Shown: positions 49,801 through 62,400 of the stretch, in pieces
Layout: the number at the start of each line of letters is the position of its first letter
Numbering within the stretch: the stretch's first letter is position 1
NCBI GenBank assembly: GCA_943737045.1
Contig: CALSFV010000259.1
Location: 310,001 to 374,000, forward strand
DNA: 64,000 bases
From: Parapristionchus giblindavisi
Lineage: Eukaryota > Nematoda > Chromadorea > Rhabditida > Diplogasteridae
Direction: 5' to 3'
Position numbers and translations under genes: made by a program
Notes under the pieces: model-generated
What the model saw: only the letters and a program-made list of their open reading frames with translations
Database searches by the model: none
What the model was told of the DNA's origin: nothing

Positions 49801-50273
49801 CTTGATTTGATCTTTGATCTTTGATGAATAAATCTTCGTTGTGGAATTTGTTAGATGAAATATTAGTAGGTAATAGACATGCAAGTACCTCGGTGATGGC
49901 TCCGAATCCAAGATTCTTCAGCTTCTTTAGATATTGTTCAGTGGTCTTCGTCGAGTTGTTCGTGACGATGAACACTTGCTTGCCCTGAACATCGTATGCT
50001 AATTGAGAATTACTCTTACTAATTTATGGAAATGACAGTGAAATACTTACCAGCTCAAGAAGTTTATCGATGAAATTGATGGCCCCGGGTACGACTTCAG
50101 TGGCTTTCCATAGTACTCCTGAACAATTCTTTCGACAAAGTCAGATAGTTGCACCAAAGGGCCACAAGATTTATCAAATATAATGAAATACCGTCAGCGT
50201 CGAATAGGTAGGTGTTGTACTGCCAGATGGCATCTTCTCCAATGGTTGGTACGGGCAGCAATGAACCGGTCAT
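46891..50273 (-). CDS. pgph: HAD phosphatase, phosphoglycolate-phosphatase family, copy 1
   Basis: Eight exons: 50192-50273, 50051-50118, 49889-49984, 49567-49713, 48762-48875, 48548-48641, 48238-48382, 46891-47071 (about 308 residues). HAD motifs are complete: motif I FDADGVLW with both Asp; motif II VTNNSTKT; the Lys of motif III in VFGKPEE; motif IV MFGDRLDTDI. The C2-type cap (SNIVSPNVVMVDFFKRNPHF, GYDPHISY, GFFITNEDYTFP) is that of the PGP/PDXP group, which includes mammalian PGP (phosphoglycolate or glycerol-3-phosphate phosphatase) and C. elegans pgph genes. Substrate cannot be told from sequence. Cytosolic, no signal peptide. A MITE sits just upstream of the start. The next gene upstream on the same strand is a duplicate with the same intron positions, 643 bp away, so cotranscription is possible. 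Confidence 0.9.
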
Positions 50274-50329
50274 TCTTCTGCAAATCAAAAGATAGTAAAA
50301 CGATAGCATGTATATATGCAAATACTTCA

Positions 50330-50482
50330 TTTGGGTCCCGTGTAGACCGCTCAGAGTATAGAGATAGCGCAAAAATGATCTCCTCTCATTCTATTTTCAT
50401 AGTCATTCCTTATGAACCCTCCTATTATGATAAAATTAGTCTCAAGTGAGTCTTACTGTGAGCGGTCTACACGAGGGACCCA
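50330..50482. mobile_element. Small MITE between the phosphatase copies
   Basis: TGGGTCCCGTGTAGACCGCT at 50330 returns inverted as GAGCGGTCTACACGAGGGACCCA ending at 50482. About 153 bp, no coding sequence. It lies 57 bp upstream of the copy 1 start codon, in what should be the promoter or intercistronic region. Confidence 0.7.
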
Positions 50483-50915
50483 ACTGTTTCGACATCGAAA
50501 AATTGGTTCAAAGAGACGATGTATGTATACCTGATAGGTGAGACTGTAGAAGAAGAGAGCCTACGGAGACTAGTCGTAAATGAGCGAAGTATCTGTTGAA
50601 AATCAGAGATCAACTTCAATGGAAAGCATTTAATGTTCAAGAAGGTATAGAAGGCCATAGACCTATTCCATTCGACAATATCACTCTTTTCTTGTATTAA
50701 TTATTCTTTATCAACTGAATAACAATCATGAACAAAGCAGAAACAGTTAAAGTTAAGTTCACAATGGAATACTGGTCACGGGTCATATTTGAATATCCTA
50801 TAAGGATGATTTAATACATTAACAAACAACTAGTATATTACAAATAGCTACATCAATACACTCTGCATTCATAGAAGCAGAGTGGACTAAAGAAGCTACA
50901 GGTGTGGTACGAGAA

Positions 50916-52689
50916 CTACTCGCAGTGTTGCTCGAAGGAGTACGTGAACTGAGGTACAAGAGTTGGATCGGGTCCATCTTGGGCACGATGTACGTCGCTT
51001 ATGCTACACACTCCTGTGCGCATCCAACACGTTGCGAAACCGTTCGAATTACCGAACTTGATGTCGGTATCCAATCTGGAAGAGAAGTACTTCAATATTA
51101 TGTAGTGACAATGCGTAGAACTGTCCCGATTCACCGACTGATCTTGAAGAATTCGAGAACAAGACAGATCGGTCGTATTTTCAAACGATCGGTTGTAAAC
51201 AAGGCCTGTGACTAACCTATCACCAAACATTATAGTTTGCTCCTTATCGATGTTGAAATTGGCCATGAGATATCTGGCGAGGGTCTCGCACGGTTTACCG
51301 AATACTGTTGGCTCACGTGGAGATGCAACCGCACGGATGACAGAGGACATCGCGCCACTCTCTGAAAACACACAACTTTTTAACATATTTGGTACCATGC
51401 ATGCATAATACGAACTCATCATTAAAACTGATCAGATAATCATAATTTTCATTTTTTTCTCACCTGGAACTAGAAAATCACATCCAGGCATGACAATCGT
51501 CGTGTCCTCATTGGTCACGAAGAATCCACAATTTGGATCACGAAGGTAATTTACGGCCTGCAATATGTGTACTAATTCACTAATAGTACAGAATTTGCTG
51601 TCTTCGACTCTGATCATAAAACGATTTATTTGAATACCTTCATGATCTTAGGATAACTGAAGTGGGGATCGTATGACACAATCACAGCGGATGCTTTCTT
51701 CTCAATGTCAACGTAGTTAAGGAATGAAGGACATTCAGGCATGGGATCGGGCTGAATACGAGATGTCACACACAAAATTATCTTTTTCTCAAAAATATTG
51801 ATGATTTGCCTTATATAATAGAAAACATTATCTTGGAATATGCGAGTCAAAAGCATATATTGATTTTTTCATTCTTCATTCGCTTTCGCCATGTTTTTTT
51901 TTACAGTACTCACCCCCGTTCCGAAGCATTCCACGTTAAAATTGGATTCCATCGTCGTTTTGATAGCTTCATTACCGATGAGATAGATGCCCTTGCTAAC
52001 GAAGTGTGGGTTCCTCTTGAAGAAGTCCACCATGACTACGTTGGGACAGACGATATTGGACTGAATATATGACATATTCAAAGCAATTATTGTATTTTAT
52101 ACTTTAACAATTTTTTCTCCTTAGCACATAATCAAGTAATACTGAAAAGAATAAGTAAACCTCAGTGATCATTCCAAATCCGAGATTCTTCAGTTTCATC
52201 ACATACTGCTGCACGGTCTTTGTCGCATTGTTTGTGACGACGAACACTTGTTTGCCCTGAATATAATATGTTTATAACAAAGAAAATATCAGGATGGATT
52301 TTAAAATCTAACCTTCTCCACAAGTTTCTGAAGGAAGTTGGTCGCTCCAGGAATTACCTCAGTATCTTTCCATAGTACACCTGCAATCATTACTCAGACT
52401 AATCCTTATCTATAAATGGCGACAATGCGGGCACAGTTTACTTTTGCGGCATCGTTCGAACAAGACATCGTTTATTAAAGCAGCATTGACTGTTTCGTAT
52501 ACTACCTTTAAAAAATTAATACTACAGACAGACATGCCTAGTCATTTCGTCAGTAAAGTAATGATATTCAGTTATCATATTAACTGGTACTGACAAAAAT
52601 AAAATGTTACCATCGGCATCAAATAGATAGGTGTTGTACTGCCAGATGGATTCATCATCAAGAGAGGGAACGGGCAGATCGGATGACAT
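50916..52689 (-). CDS. pgph: HAD phosphatase, phosphoglycolate-phosphatase family, copy 2
   Basis: Eight exons: 52611-52689, 52313-52380, 52161-52256, 51914-52060, 51638-51751, 51464-51557, 51217-51361, 50916-51075 (about 300 residues). Internal exon lengths equal those of copy 1 (68, 96, 147, 114, 94 and 145 bases). Motifs: FDADGVLW; VTNNATKT; VFGKPCE; MFGDRLDTDI. The start at MSSDLPVP aligns with MTGSLLPVP of copy 1; an in-frame ATG ten codons further upstream (52719) would add MLISRLEDRT. It has extra Cys residues (VECFGTG, GCDFLVPG, FGKPCE) and a shorter C-terminus (ending QHCE). Same enzyme class as copy 1; the differing cap residues could mean a shifted substrate preference (inference). 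Confidence 0.9.
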
Positions 52690-53470
52690 GGTTCTATCCT
52701 CTAGACGTGAGATCAGCACAACTCCCTAGAATAGCCCAAATGTGGCACTCAACGATTTGTACAAAAGTGCATTAAGTATGTTCAAGGTCGAGCAACCACT
52801 CACTGTCCTACCGAAATTGCACTAATCGTAGAATCATCAATTTATCAAGGCCAGTGTATGACCACAAAGCGGCGGAAAAACACGGTTATTTGCGGTACGA
52901 TAACTAGAAGCAGAAACATACTCGAAACAGGCACGGTTCACAGTTTGAGGAGGGATACATTAGCACAGAGAATCACGGGTTGAAAATAGGCGGGTCAAGA
53001 ACAAAACAAAAGGTGGTCTAAAAGGATATATATATATATATGAATTGTGAATGAAACAACTGACAGAGTATATGAATCTTAGGGACTGTGATCACGGTAT
53101 AAAACAAGAACTGTTATGGTCTTTGTTTGGAAATCAGCTGGTACAAGTATATTCTTAAAGTGGATGATGAAATACATATTATATGATGAATAAGAAATGA
53201 TTGCAACCGTTTAGAGCATATATTATTCTAAATAAATAGTAGGACTCTTCCTTTTCTCCTAATAAATCGTTATGGCAGAACTCTAGTATTGATTATATTA
53301 ATCCGCATAAATTTGATTTTAATTGTAAAAGTTTGATTAATGATTGGGGCAAAGTTATGTTATGATACATATGTACACAAGTATACTAAAAGAATGAAAA
53401 TAAGACAATAGTAAACAGTCATATTAGGATAATTAAAGATAAATATTAAGTGAGGTAGATCGAGCGAGCT
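52690..53470. other. Intergenic, 3' flank of the ced-5-like gene
   Basis: AT-rich with a short (TA)n run at 53029-53042. No exon seen. Confidence 0.55.
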
Positions 53471-56400
53471 TCAATTGCCTGAAGGAGTTGGCGGCAGTGG
53501 CTGAAAAAATGATAAATCTGTGTAAAATTTCTTATCAATCTTCAGCGATGAAAAGGCAGAGATATGATCAAAAAGCAGATAGTGCATGCATAGAAGTCAT
53601 TCATGGTACTTCTCATGAAGATGGAGAGGAAATATGGTGAGAAAATCAAAAAACATTTTCAAAGTGCAATCGAAATTATTTTAAAACCGAACCTTATTCT
53701 TAGGAGAAAAGAAGGAAGTCTTTGACCGGAGTGTTCCAAACTGAGATCCATTCTCGCTATTATGATCGGGTGTTTGAGTCTTCTCCTTTGGTCGTTCGGG
53801 CAACGGAGGAGGAGGACCCGGCGGCGCTTTGAAATTGTGACTGCTCGCTGTCAGTTTTCGCATTCCTGCAACAATTTTTTATAGTCTGACCGTCGCCATA
53901 TACCTAGATAAGAATTCAACATCACTATCTCCTCATCTACATAAAATTAAACAAATATTCATATACACATCTGTTGTACATTCATCAAAATTATCTATAA
54001 TACCAAATGTAATGTATGAAGACGAATGACTTACTATCGAGAGTGTCGTCTACATTGGACTCTTTGGGCATACGCGATGACACACGAGATCCAGGAGAGG
54101 GAGAAAACAGTCCATCTGAGGTCATCGACATTGACGGAGATGCGGGAGAGGCTATTGATTGGGAGTCGAACGAGTCCCGAGGACTGAAATATCGAAGATC
54201 GTATTATTTTGTAATCTGGTATAAACTGAACACAAATTGTTGATTTTTTTGCTGGCTTATCAATTTTTAAAAATTAATCAAATTAAGAATAAGATTGTAC
54301 CTCTTGGACGAAGTAATGATGGACATCATATTATTGGTTGACTTCCTCAGATTCTTCATCGTTCTCGTCATTGTGCTGAAGTAAAACCATTATTATCAAA
54401 ATCTTTGTACGGGTAGCGAAGTCTTCGTGAGTGTAGTACTCAAAACAGGTTAGACTGTTTCAAGTGGAATTTTGTATCACTTATTGTATTATAATATGCA
54501 CAGGTCAAACATTTTAAAAATTCCTTACCCATGAACACCACGGGATTGGTGAAGTATACTTACCCCTGATTGTTGAGTGTAGTCGTGGACATCGTAGTAA
54601 CACTTGATCTTCGACTATCCTCTAATCGAGCATCCGTAGGCAATTTTGAATCCTGAATCGAAATATTTAATACACAATATTATTACAGTTTGACCGAAGT
54701 AATCAATTGATCGTCTGCATACAATGTGTTAAATTGTTTTAGCTTTAAAAAACTATTTTTACCTTATTGGTTGCAATTATGTTGTTATCATATATTATAA
54801 TATGAAAATATTTTCTGAAATTGACATTTTGAAATTCTTACTTCTACAATTCCAATATGTTTCTCAACGAATCGTTTGTGTTCGTGGAAACTGCTGACAA
54901 GATGCTCGTGCAGTTTAGAGTCAGCTTCAATGTGAACATAGACTGCGTACTCTACCAGAACTGTCTGAAATTGCTAGCTACTTTTCTGCTATCGTCGTGT
55001 AAAGGAAAAAAAAGGACTATGTCCTAAGTAAAGATGATAAAAAAACTCCACTCTCGCAATAATCACTCACGGAGAAAGCGTGGCCCGAGCGAAAAAGTGT
55101 AATTCAGGCCTTGTACCCGATAAAGTATTTTATCATCATACCTGTCGTATGATCAATTCCTTCAGTAGATTCACTAGCGCCGCCTCTTCCTCATCATATT
55201 GCTCTTGTAGATCAGGTTCGAAGAAGGGCTGAAATCAAAATTTCTATGAACGCATCCATGTTCACTTATTAATGCTCTTGTATGCGATCGATTACATTAT
55301 TTCATTTTTCCACAATATCGAGAATACGGAACCAAACCAATGAGCCAAACAACGCTTTTTACAATCTACAACGGAGAACGGATTTGTCTGTCTGTAAAAT
55401 TCGTCGATCCATAGGAAATACCCTTACCAGATAATTGGCGATTCCTCCCATGACATGAGCTTGACAGATTCCCAATACTTGTCGTTCGAGATTGCCTGCC
55501 TCCACTACTGTTGGATTCTGGAAACGTATTTGAACAATTATATCAAGTTTAATTTGAACATATCTCCATCAACACAATTAAAGAAGCATTCCATTAATAG
55601 TTCTACATGAATACAGACATAGCGATGCTGATAAATCAGTCTTGTCCTTGTTGCAGTATATTAATAGATACTTGTTTTCTGACGATACATTACTTTTCCC
55701 AATTGACCCATTCAAAATTATCATTCATAAAGACTAACCATTGAAAACTTCTTCGTTCCCTCAATGATGTCCTTGTTCTTGTCGACCATTTGATTCACTG
55801 CCATTTGTAATGGAGTGATCGTAATGGGTTCGGAGGATGAGACGACCTGAAATAAGGAAATGATGATTGGAGAGATAAAACAGGTCAGCACATAGAGACC
55901 TCATTTATATCGTTAAAGCATCTTCACAATGTATGATAAATAAATAAATAAAACATTATAGGAGTCTTTATGCCCTTAAAATATAGACAAATGAATGAGC
56001 ACAAACCTGACTGAAATTGAGAATGCCGGGCATCTCTTCATTCGGAACGACGTAGTGTTTGGTCATGTACGTCGATACAGTATCCCTAAATTAAAATGTT
56101 TCTTTTGTTTTTTTAAGGACATGCTATGCGAGCAAGCGGGTTCATTGGCTAGAATGAGAAGCTCCCGTAGTATAATCATAATGACGATTAACAGGAAGGG
56201 TGAAATACCTGCTTGCATCGCCTTGAGCGTACGGATACCATTTGTTCTCCTTGTTCTTGAACGCACGTGTGTATTCGAACTTTTGAACCTGAATTCATCG
56301 ATTGATTAGAATGCCATTAAAAGATTTGCATGTACAGTTCTTAGAGAGACAACAATTTAGCTAAAAACACTAGTAATCCATCAAAAGGTAGTGTATGAAA

Positions 56401-59400
56401 TTATGTGCTAAATTTAACGTACGTGATAGTGTTCGTAGTACAATTTGATGGCCGGCGACACGTTCTCGTCTTCGAATGGATACTTGTTAGGGACGGCGGT
56501 AATCGTGATAACCTTGATATAAAATGCGAAAATAAAATACGATAATGAGGACTTGGGCTTTCAGTTTAGGATCTTTGCTGTCAATCACAGCCATGTTTCT
56601 GGTTGGATATCTTGATATGTGGATACAAAGAAGCCAGCAATACAAGCTTAACACAAATAATAAGAGTTCTATATAAAACTAGAAATAGATAGACCTACTC
56701 GTAACATACGTTAAGCTAAGAATGAAGTGGGGAATCACGTGTAGAGTAATGGATATGATAATTAGGGGTAATGCACAATGGCTAATATGCATTGACAATA
56801 TGATAATTATATTATACAAAATAGATCAGATTACCCTGCACAACATTTCATAACCCTCTCTTTTGAAAGTCATACAGATAACACGACGCTCACAAGGTAA
56901 CCTTTGTGTAGCATCCAATACGGTTAGTAAATTGTTTCACGTCAATACCTGGAGGAATCTTCCAGGTGCCATTTTGATCTTATCCAATTGAGCTGATCCA
57001 TCGATGATGGACGAATGAGGATAAGCCTCTTTGAGATGAGAACAGAAGTCACCCAATCGCATCGCCGCTTTCGTCATGTACACAAACTGTTTCCCATTCA
57101 GATTGCCGAATCCCTAAAAAAGTGTTTCTAAAGAGGTTTCATGGGAGGAAGGGTTATGGAGTTACCTGTCCAAAGAATCCTACGAGATAGTAGAACGGGT
57201 GAAGTCTTGTGCCATTCTGTATTGCGTCATACAATTTGCCAACCTCCTTCTGAACAAGCCGTCTTCAATCTTTGATCATTGAAAGATTAATCTTACGGAT
57301 ATTCTGGCCATCGCTCTGTAATCAACAACGATTCGCTCGTAGTGTGGCATGATCTTATTGTAGTTATGAATGGCCTCCTCGAAAAGTTCTCCCTAAAATA
57401 ACAGTGCATAAAAATGGGAAAAGATGCTCATTAGTAATCAGTTATTACATAACTAAATTTAGACCTAGTATAGGCAAGGAATTGGATTCATTACTTAATA
57501 ATTTAGTAGGTAACATGTGATATATATCAAAACTACATCATTTTTTTCCCTACGTACACGTTCATACAACTCCGCGATCTCCGTCAATAACACGGCCTTC
57601 AATTGTCGCTCCGTAGCACAATTCCTATTTCGATTCATTCGGACGAGATAGTCGGGAAGTTCGTCGTTGCCCCACTGAATGATTGAATGTGCCCGATTAA
57701 ATGCACTTTCCTACAATGATAATGAACTAAACGAACATTGAGAACACTCTCCGCGTGAATCTTCAGTGTATTCGCTGCTTCAATATAGTTGCCACATTGG
57801 AGGTGAAGCTCGTAGAGAGTGTACACATATCGAATAGCGAGTTCGGCTTGGTCACTGTCTTGGTAGACACTCTGCAATAAATAAATATTTAACTGTCACT
57901 ATGATGATAGATGACTGATAAGATTTTGAGAAAAATCACATTTCCCCCTTCATCGAGAGAATAATCGAATAGGTCAAAATGTCTTCTGCCTACTGACTGA
58001 TCTTCAAAATTAGAGCAGCTATCTTACCAATAACTGATTGATTAGTCTCATTCGACTCTCCGCATTCTCCTCCCTCTCTTTCGTATTGCGATAGTCAAAG
58101 AGAAGTGCGAGAACCCGGTCGACTTCCGTCACGAATTTGTTCCCTCCCAGCTCCCATAAATCTAGATCCTGCCTATAATTTGATTTATTTAATTAAAACT
58201 TCTGTATTTATCCACAGCACGTCGTAGAACGTAGAGACTATTAGAGAGAGGAGGGGAACAATACCACCGAACTAGGGAATGAAAAGAAACCAAAATGAAT
58301 CAAGATGACTATGTGTAGACCGCATTTACATATAGTAGGGAAATGCGGAATTCAAATAGGTAGTATACGCTAGGTCAAACTATTTATAATTATGTCGAGG
58401 ACAGATCAAAAACCATTGTGCAATGGGATGGATCAACTTTCAACTGCAATAGCTAGAATAATGATAAATGGATGAACATACTCTAGATTATGCTCGAGTG
58501 ATTCAATAAAGATCTTCCGGAATCCTTTGTGCCCCTTATTCTCTTGCACGATGAGACTATCCAATTGGAGATATAGTTCTCGAGAGCTCTAAAATGTTTA
58601 TTTTTGATAACTTTTTATTGCAAATTAGATTCGAATTGGCTTCCATTATCATTAAACAACTTTTCGAAAGAACAATTTTAACAGTAAAATAAAATAGAAT
58701 ATCATTTTAATGTGCCCACCTCATTGAAGTTCCTCGGTTGTGCTTCACTCACAGCGAATTCAGTCATGATCATATCACAGATGATCTTGATGATCTCTCC
58801 GTGCTCATTTCTCGTTGTGATCGCTACTAGGAGGAAGTCACGGAACATCGATGGGATATGACGCTTCTTTTGAGCAGCTGAAATTGAAGAAACTATATTG
58901 ATATTACACTTTTTATACGATATGCCATAATTCAAGATATAGCACGCGTGTCGCGTAAGGTTCGAATAAACGGTGGCACATTGAAAAAGTCGAAAATTAG
59001 CAAAGGTCATTTTTTGGTAGTCCTTAGGGTCCCTAACAAGCTGGCCAAAGCTTTTTTGCATATCTTCATTTTCAACGTCGAGAGACGACGTCAAACTTTT
59101 TTGACGCCGAAATCGTCCGACTTTGGAGCTCTGTAGCTCTTCGGGGTGTGGTTTTGGTATCGAGCCTTCAACAGAAGAATTACTCGGAATGTTAAGGAGA
59201 ATGCGCCTGCATCATTGGCAGGTCGATATTTTATTTAGTATTTTTGTAAATCGATTTCATTAATTGGTTTAAAACAAAAATCGAAGCCGAAGGTTTTTAA
59301 TAGCTCAATCGACTGACCTCGATGAAAGTTAACGCTTACTGATAAGTTAAAGTGTATTCTCGTTTTTTCTTGTTTTCATAATCACAGGAAAACATTTCGA

Positions 59401-62400
59401 CAAAAACAAAATAAGCAAAAGAAAGTGCGGCAAGGAGGATCGAACCCCTGATAGTCAAAAAGTAACCTGCGACCTTATCCACTACACTACCCAGCCAGTT
59501 GTTGAGATGGTTGATAGATGAGCAAATCAACTAATCCGGATGGTTTGTGTATGAAAATGCACGAATTTCTCAATAAAAAAATCTTGAAATGCTCATAACT
59601 TTCGAAGGGTACCACATGACAAAACGTTCAGCATACCGTTGAAATCCTCTCATCGAGGTCAGTCGATTGAGCTATTAAAAACCTTCGGCTTCGATTTTTG
59701 TTAAGCACAATTCAACAAAATCGATTTACAGAAATATTAATACAAATATCGATCGGCCAATAATGCAGATGAATTCTTCTCGACATTCTAGGAAATTATT
59801 CTGTTGAAGGCTCGATACCAAAACCACACCCCGAAGAGCTACAGAGCTCCAAAGTCGGACGATTTCGGCGTCAAAAAAGTTTGACGTCGTCTCTCGACGT
59901 TGAAAATGAAGATATGCAAAAAAGCTCTTGCCAGGTTGTTAGGGACCCTAAGGACTACCAAAAAATGCGTTAATATGTGGGGGTCAAAAAATGTGCCAAA
60001 CACCCTCGGATTTTACTCGATTCTTCAGTGACACGCGTGATAGATCCTTATAATCTCTTTTTTATATTTATTCACAGTCATGCATAATTTCGTCTTCCGA
60101 CTCTCTCATTAATGAATATGAAAAAAATCGAACAACTATTGTGATGCTGAAAAGCTTACGAGACAGCATGAACCATGTGCTCTTTAGTTCATTCATCGCA
60201 TTCTTTACAAGATCTTCATTCTCTCGAGTACTATCATCTTTACTGGCGTGGATGATGAATGCGATGAGCGACAGCATATACTCCTTCCACAACTGAAATT
60301 GGTTCATATTTATCGTAATATTCAGCATCATCCAATATAATTTATAGTTTGCACGATGAAAAGTGTTTAGTTATTGAACATAATGATCATCAGATAAAGT
60401 TTTCAAATGTCAGCATAGGCTATCATAAATATCAGACTGTACGAATAAGATTACAACAGACAACTCCTCTAGTAATTAGTAATTACTTCCTGCAATTTAG
60501 TAATTACTCCATGCAATTAATTTTCAAGTTTTCTTTATGGCACATAGTTTGATGAATAATGAAATTACAGCGTGAGCTTTTACGTCACGTGACCATTGCA
60601 ACATTTACAAAAATGTAAATTACATTGTAATTGTAAATTTAAAAAAAGAACTTTTGAAATAAATGGACTGTTATCAAAAAGCTCTACCACGGCACAAAGC
60701 AAATTGCATGTAAATTGAGGTTGGAATAGGGCGCGGAATTTGTAAAGAAGGATATAGAGATAGAAGGAGCTTGTTCCTGAATCCTAGAAAGACAAAGGGG
60801 AAAGGATGAATACTAAGGCTCTTTCTTTCTGCTTCATTTGCGGATCTCTCTCACGATCTCAGTAAAGAGGATGTCCGATGAGCTCAGAATGAATAAATTT
60901 CTTTAAGAATTGCATGAATCATATTGACCCCCACACTAGTTTTTCTGGTAGGATTTAAAAAAAGAATAACTAGCAGTTTTTGTATTGCGTAAATAGCTGC
61001 TAGAAATCGCGAGACATTTATTAATATCACGAAGATACGCTTTAGCCAGGGTGTGGATATTTTTTTAAAGTAATTGCCAAAATGCATTTTTGGGATAAGG
61101 CACAGCTAAACCGATTTGCGGATTTCTTGTAATGATCCAAGCGGTTTTTCAATCTCAGAAAGAGAACAATTATGGACAGATGCATGCCATCGTGCAAGGC
61201 ATTCCATCTTTCAATCCAGCCCTTCTCTATCTCTGCTTTCTTGCAGCCCTCTCTATTTATCATTATCTCTTTTCCTTGCTATTTTTCCTCCATTTTTCGC
61301 TTCTCTCTCTTCTTCTTCCGTACTTCCCTAAGCTTTACTTACTCTCTAGCTATTCCCGGACTCTCCTCCAATTTATTCTCTAACAACTAAGCTAATCGAC
61401 AAGACAAGTCAGTATAAATCATTCTCAATATTATAAGAAGAAAAACGATCTTTACACAGGCCACGCCCCTTTTGACTATACCTCAACAAATGACGATACA
61501 TCAATGAGCGTCTTGTGAATAGCCTGGACATACTGCAGAACTTGGTAGACAATCCTGCAAATATGATGCATTTCCACAAAATGAATATTTTGCATTATGA
61601 ACAGTCGTATATTTTCGCATTCTAAAAAAACTAAATTATACAGCAAAAAAAAAATTATTATAAGATTAGCGTGCCTGTTGGTTTCGCGATTGAGAAGCGT
61701 CCATGTCACACAGAACGGTGACTTATTCAGGATATCTCGAACCATAAGGAGCATTTCCAAGATCACTTCCACCTTTTGCTCGTCGTGTGTCTGCAATAAT
61801 TATAATTTTTAATGAATTATGTATGGAATCGTATGTTTTCTTTACGTTTATATCTCTTCATACTCACCGCGATGTATTTCTTGAATGCCGGAGCTGTTGT
61901 GTGATGGAGAAGAGTGATCACTAGTGTATACGCGTAGGAGCGAGCATCGTCGACCTAGATGATAATGGTTATAACTGTATGGTCCAATCTAGTATACTTA
62001 GAATATCTTTAATACCAAAAAAAACTAAATGAAGATAGTTTTTATACAATTTTCATCGGGAAAGATTCAATGCACGGTGACTTGTACAGTTCATTGGTTC
62101 GCGTATCTCGAAGAAAATATGCGAATTCGAAGAAACTATGTACTTTTATATAAAATATGTTTAAATTATGCAAATTTTAAAATAGTGCGTCACACCAGTC
62201 GAAGAGAGCAAAATATAGTTGAATCTCACCTTGAATGGCAATATGCTATTACTGACGAATACGGCAGTTCTAACTGCACTTCTAAGACAAATAGTGATGA
62301 TCAGTTGCAGTTCATTGGTTGTGCCAACGTTCATTCCGCCTTTCTCCTGAGATTCAAAGCAAATTAGTGAGCCAATATAATCACGAATTATTGAAAAAGT

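Noticed and set aside
48192..51408. Plus-strand frames opposite the phosphatase genes
   Set aside because: Shadows of the minus-strand exons, which carry complete HAD motifs.
58702..59094. Minus-strand frame of 130 codons beginning MTSSLDVENEDMQKS
   Set aside because: Its first part lies in the palindrome arm; only the stretch from AAQKRRHIPS onward is a real ced-5 exon.
59426..59497. A functional tRNA gene
   Set aside because: Box A and B are good but the acceptor stem does not pair; listed as a tRNA-like pseudogene instead.
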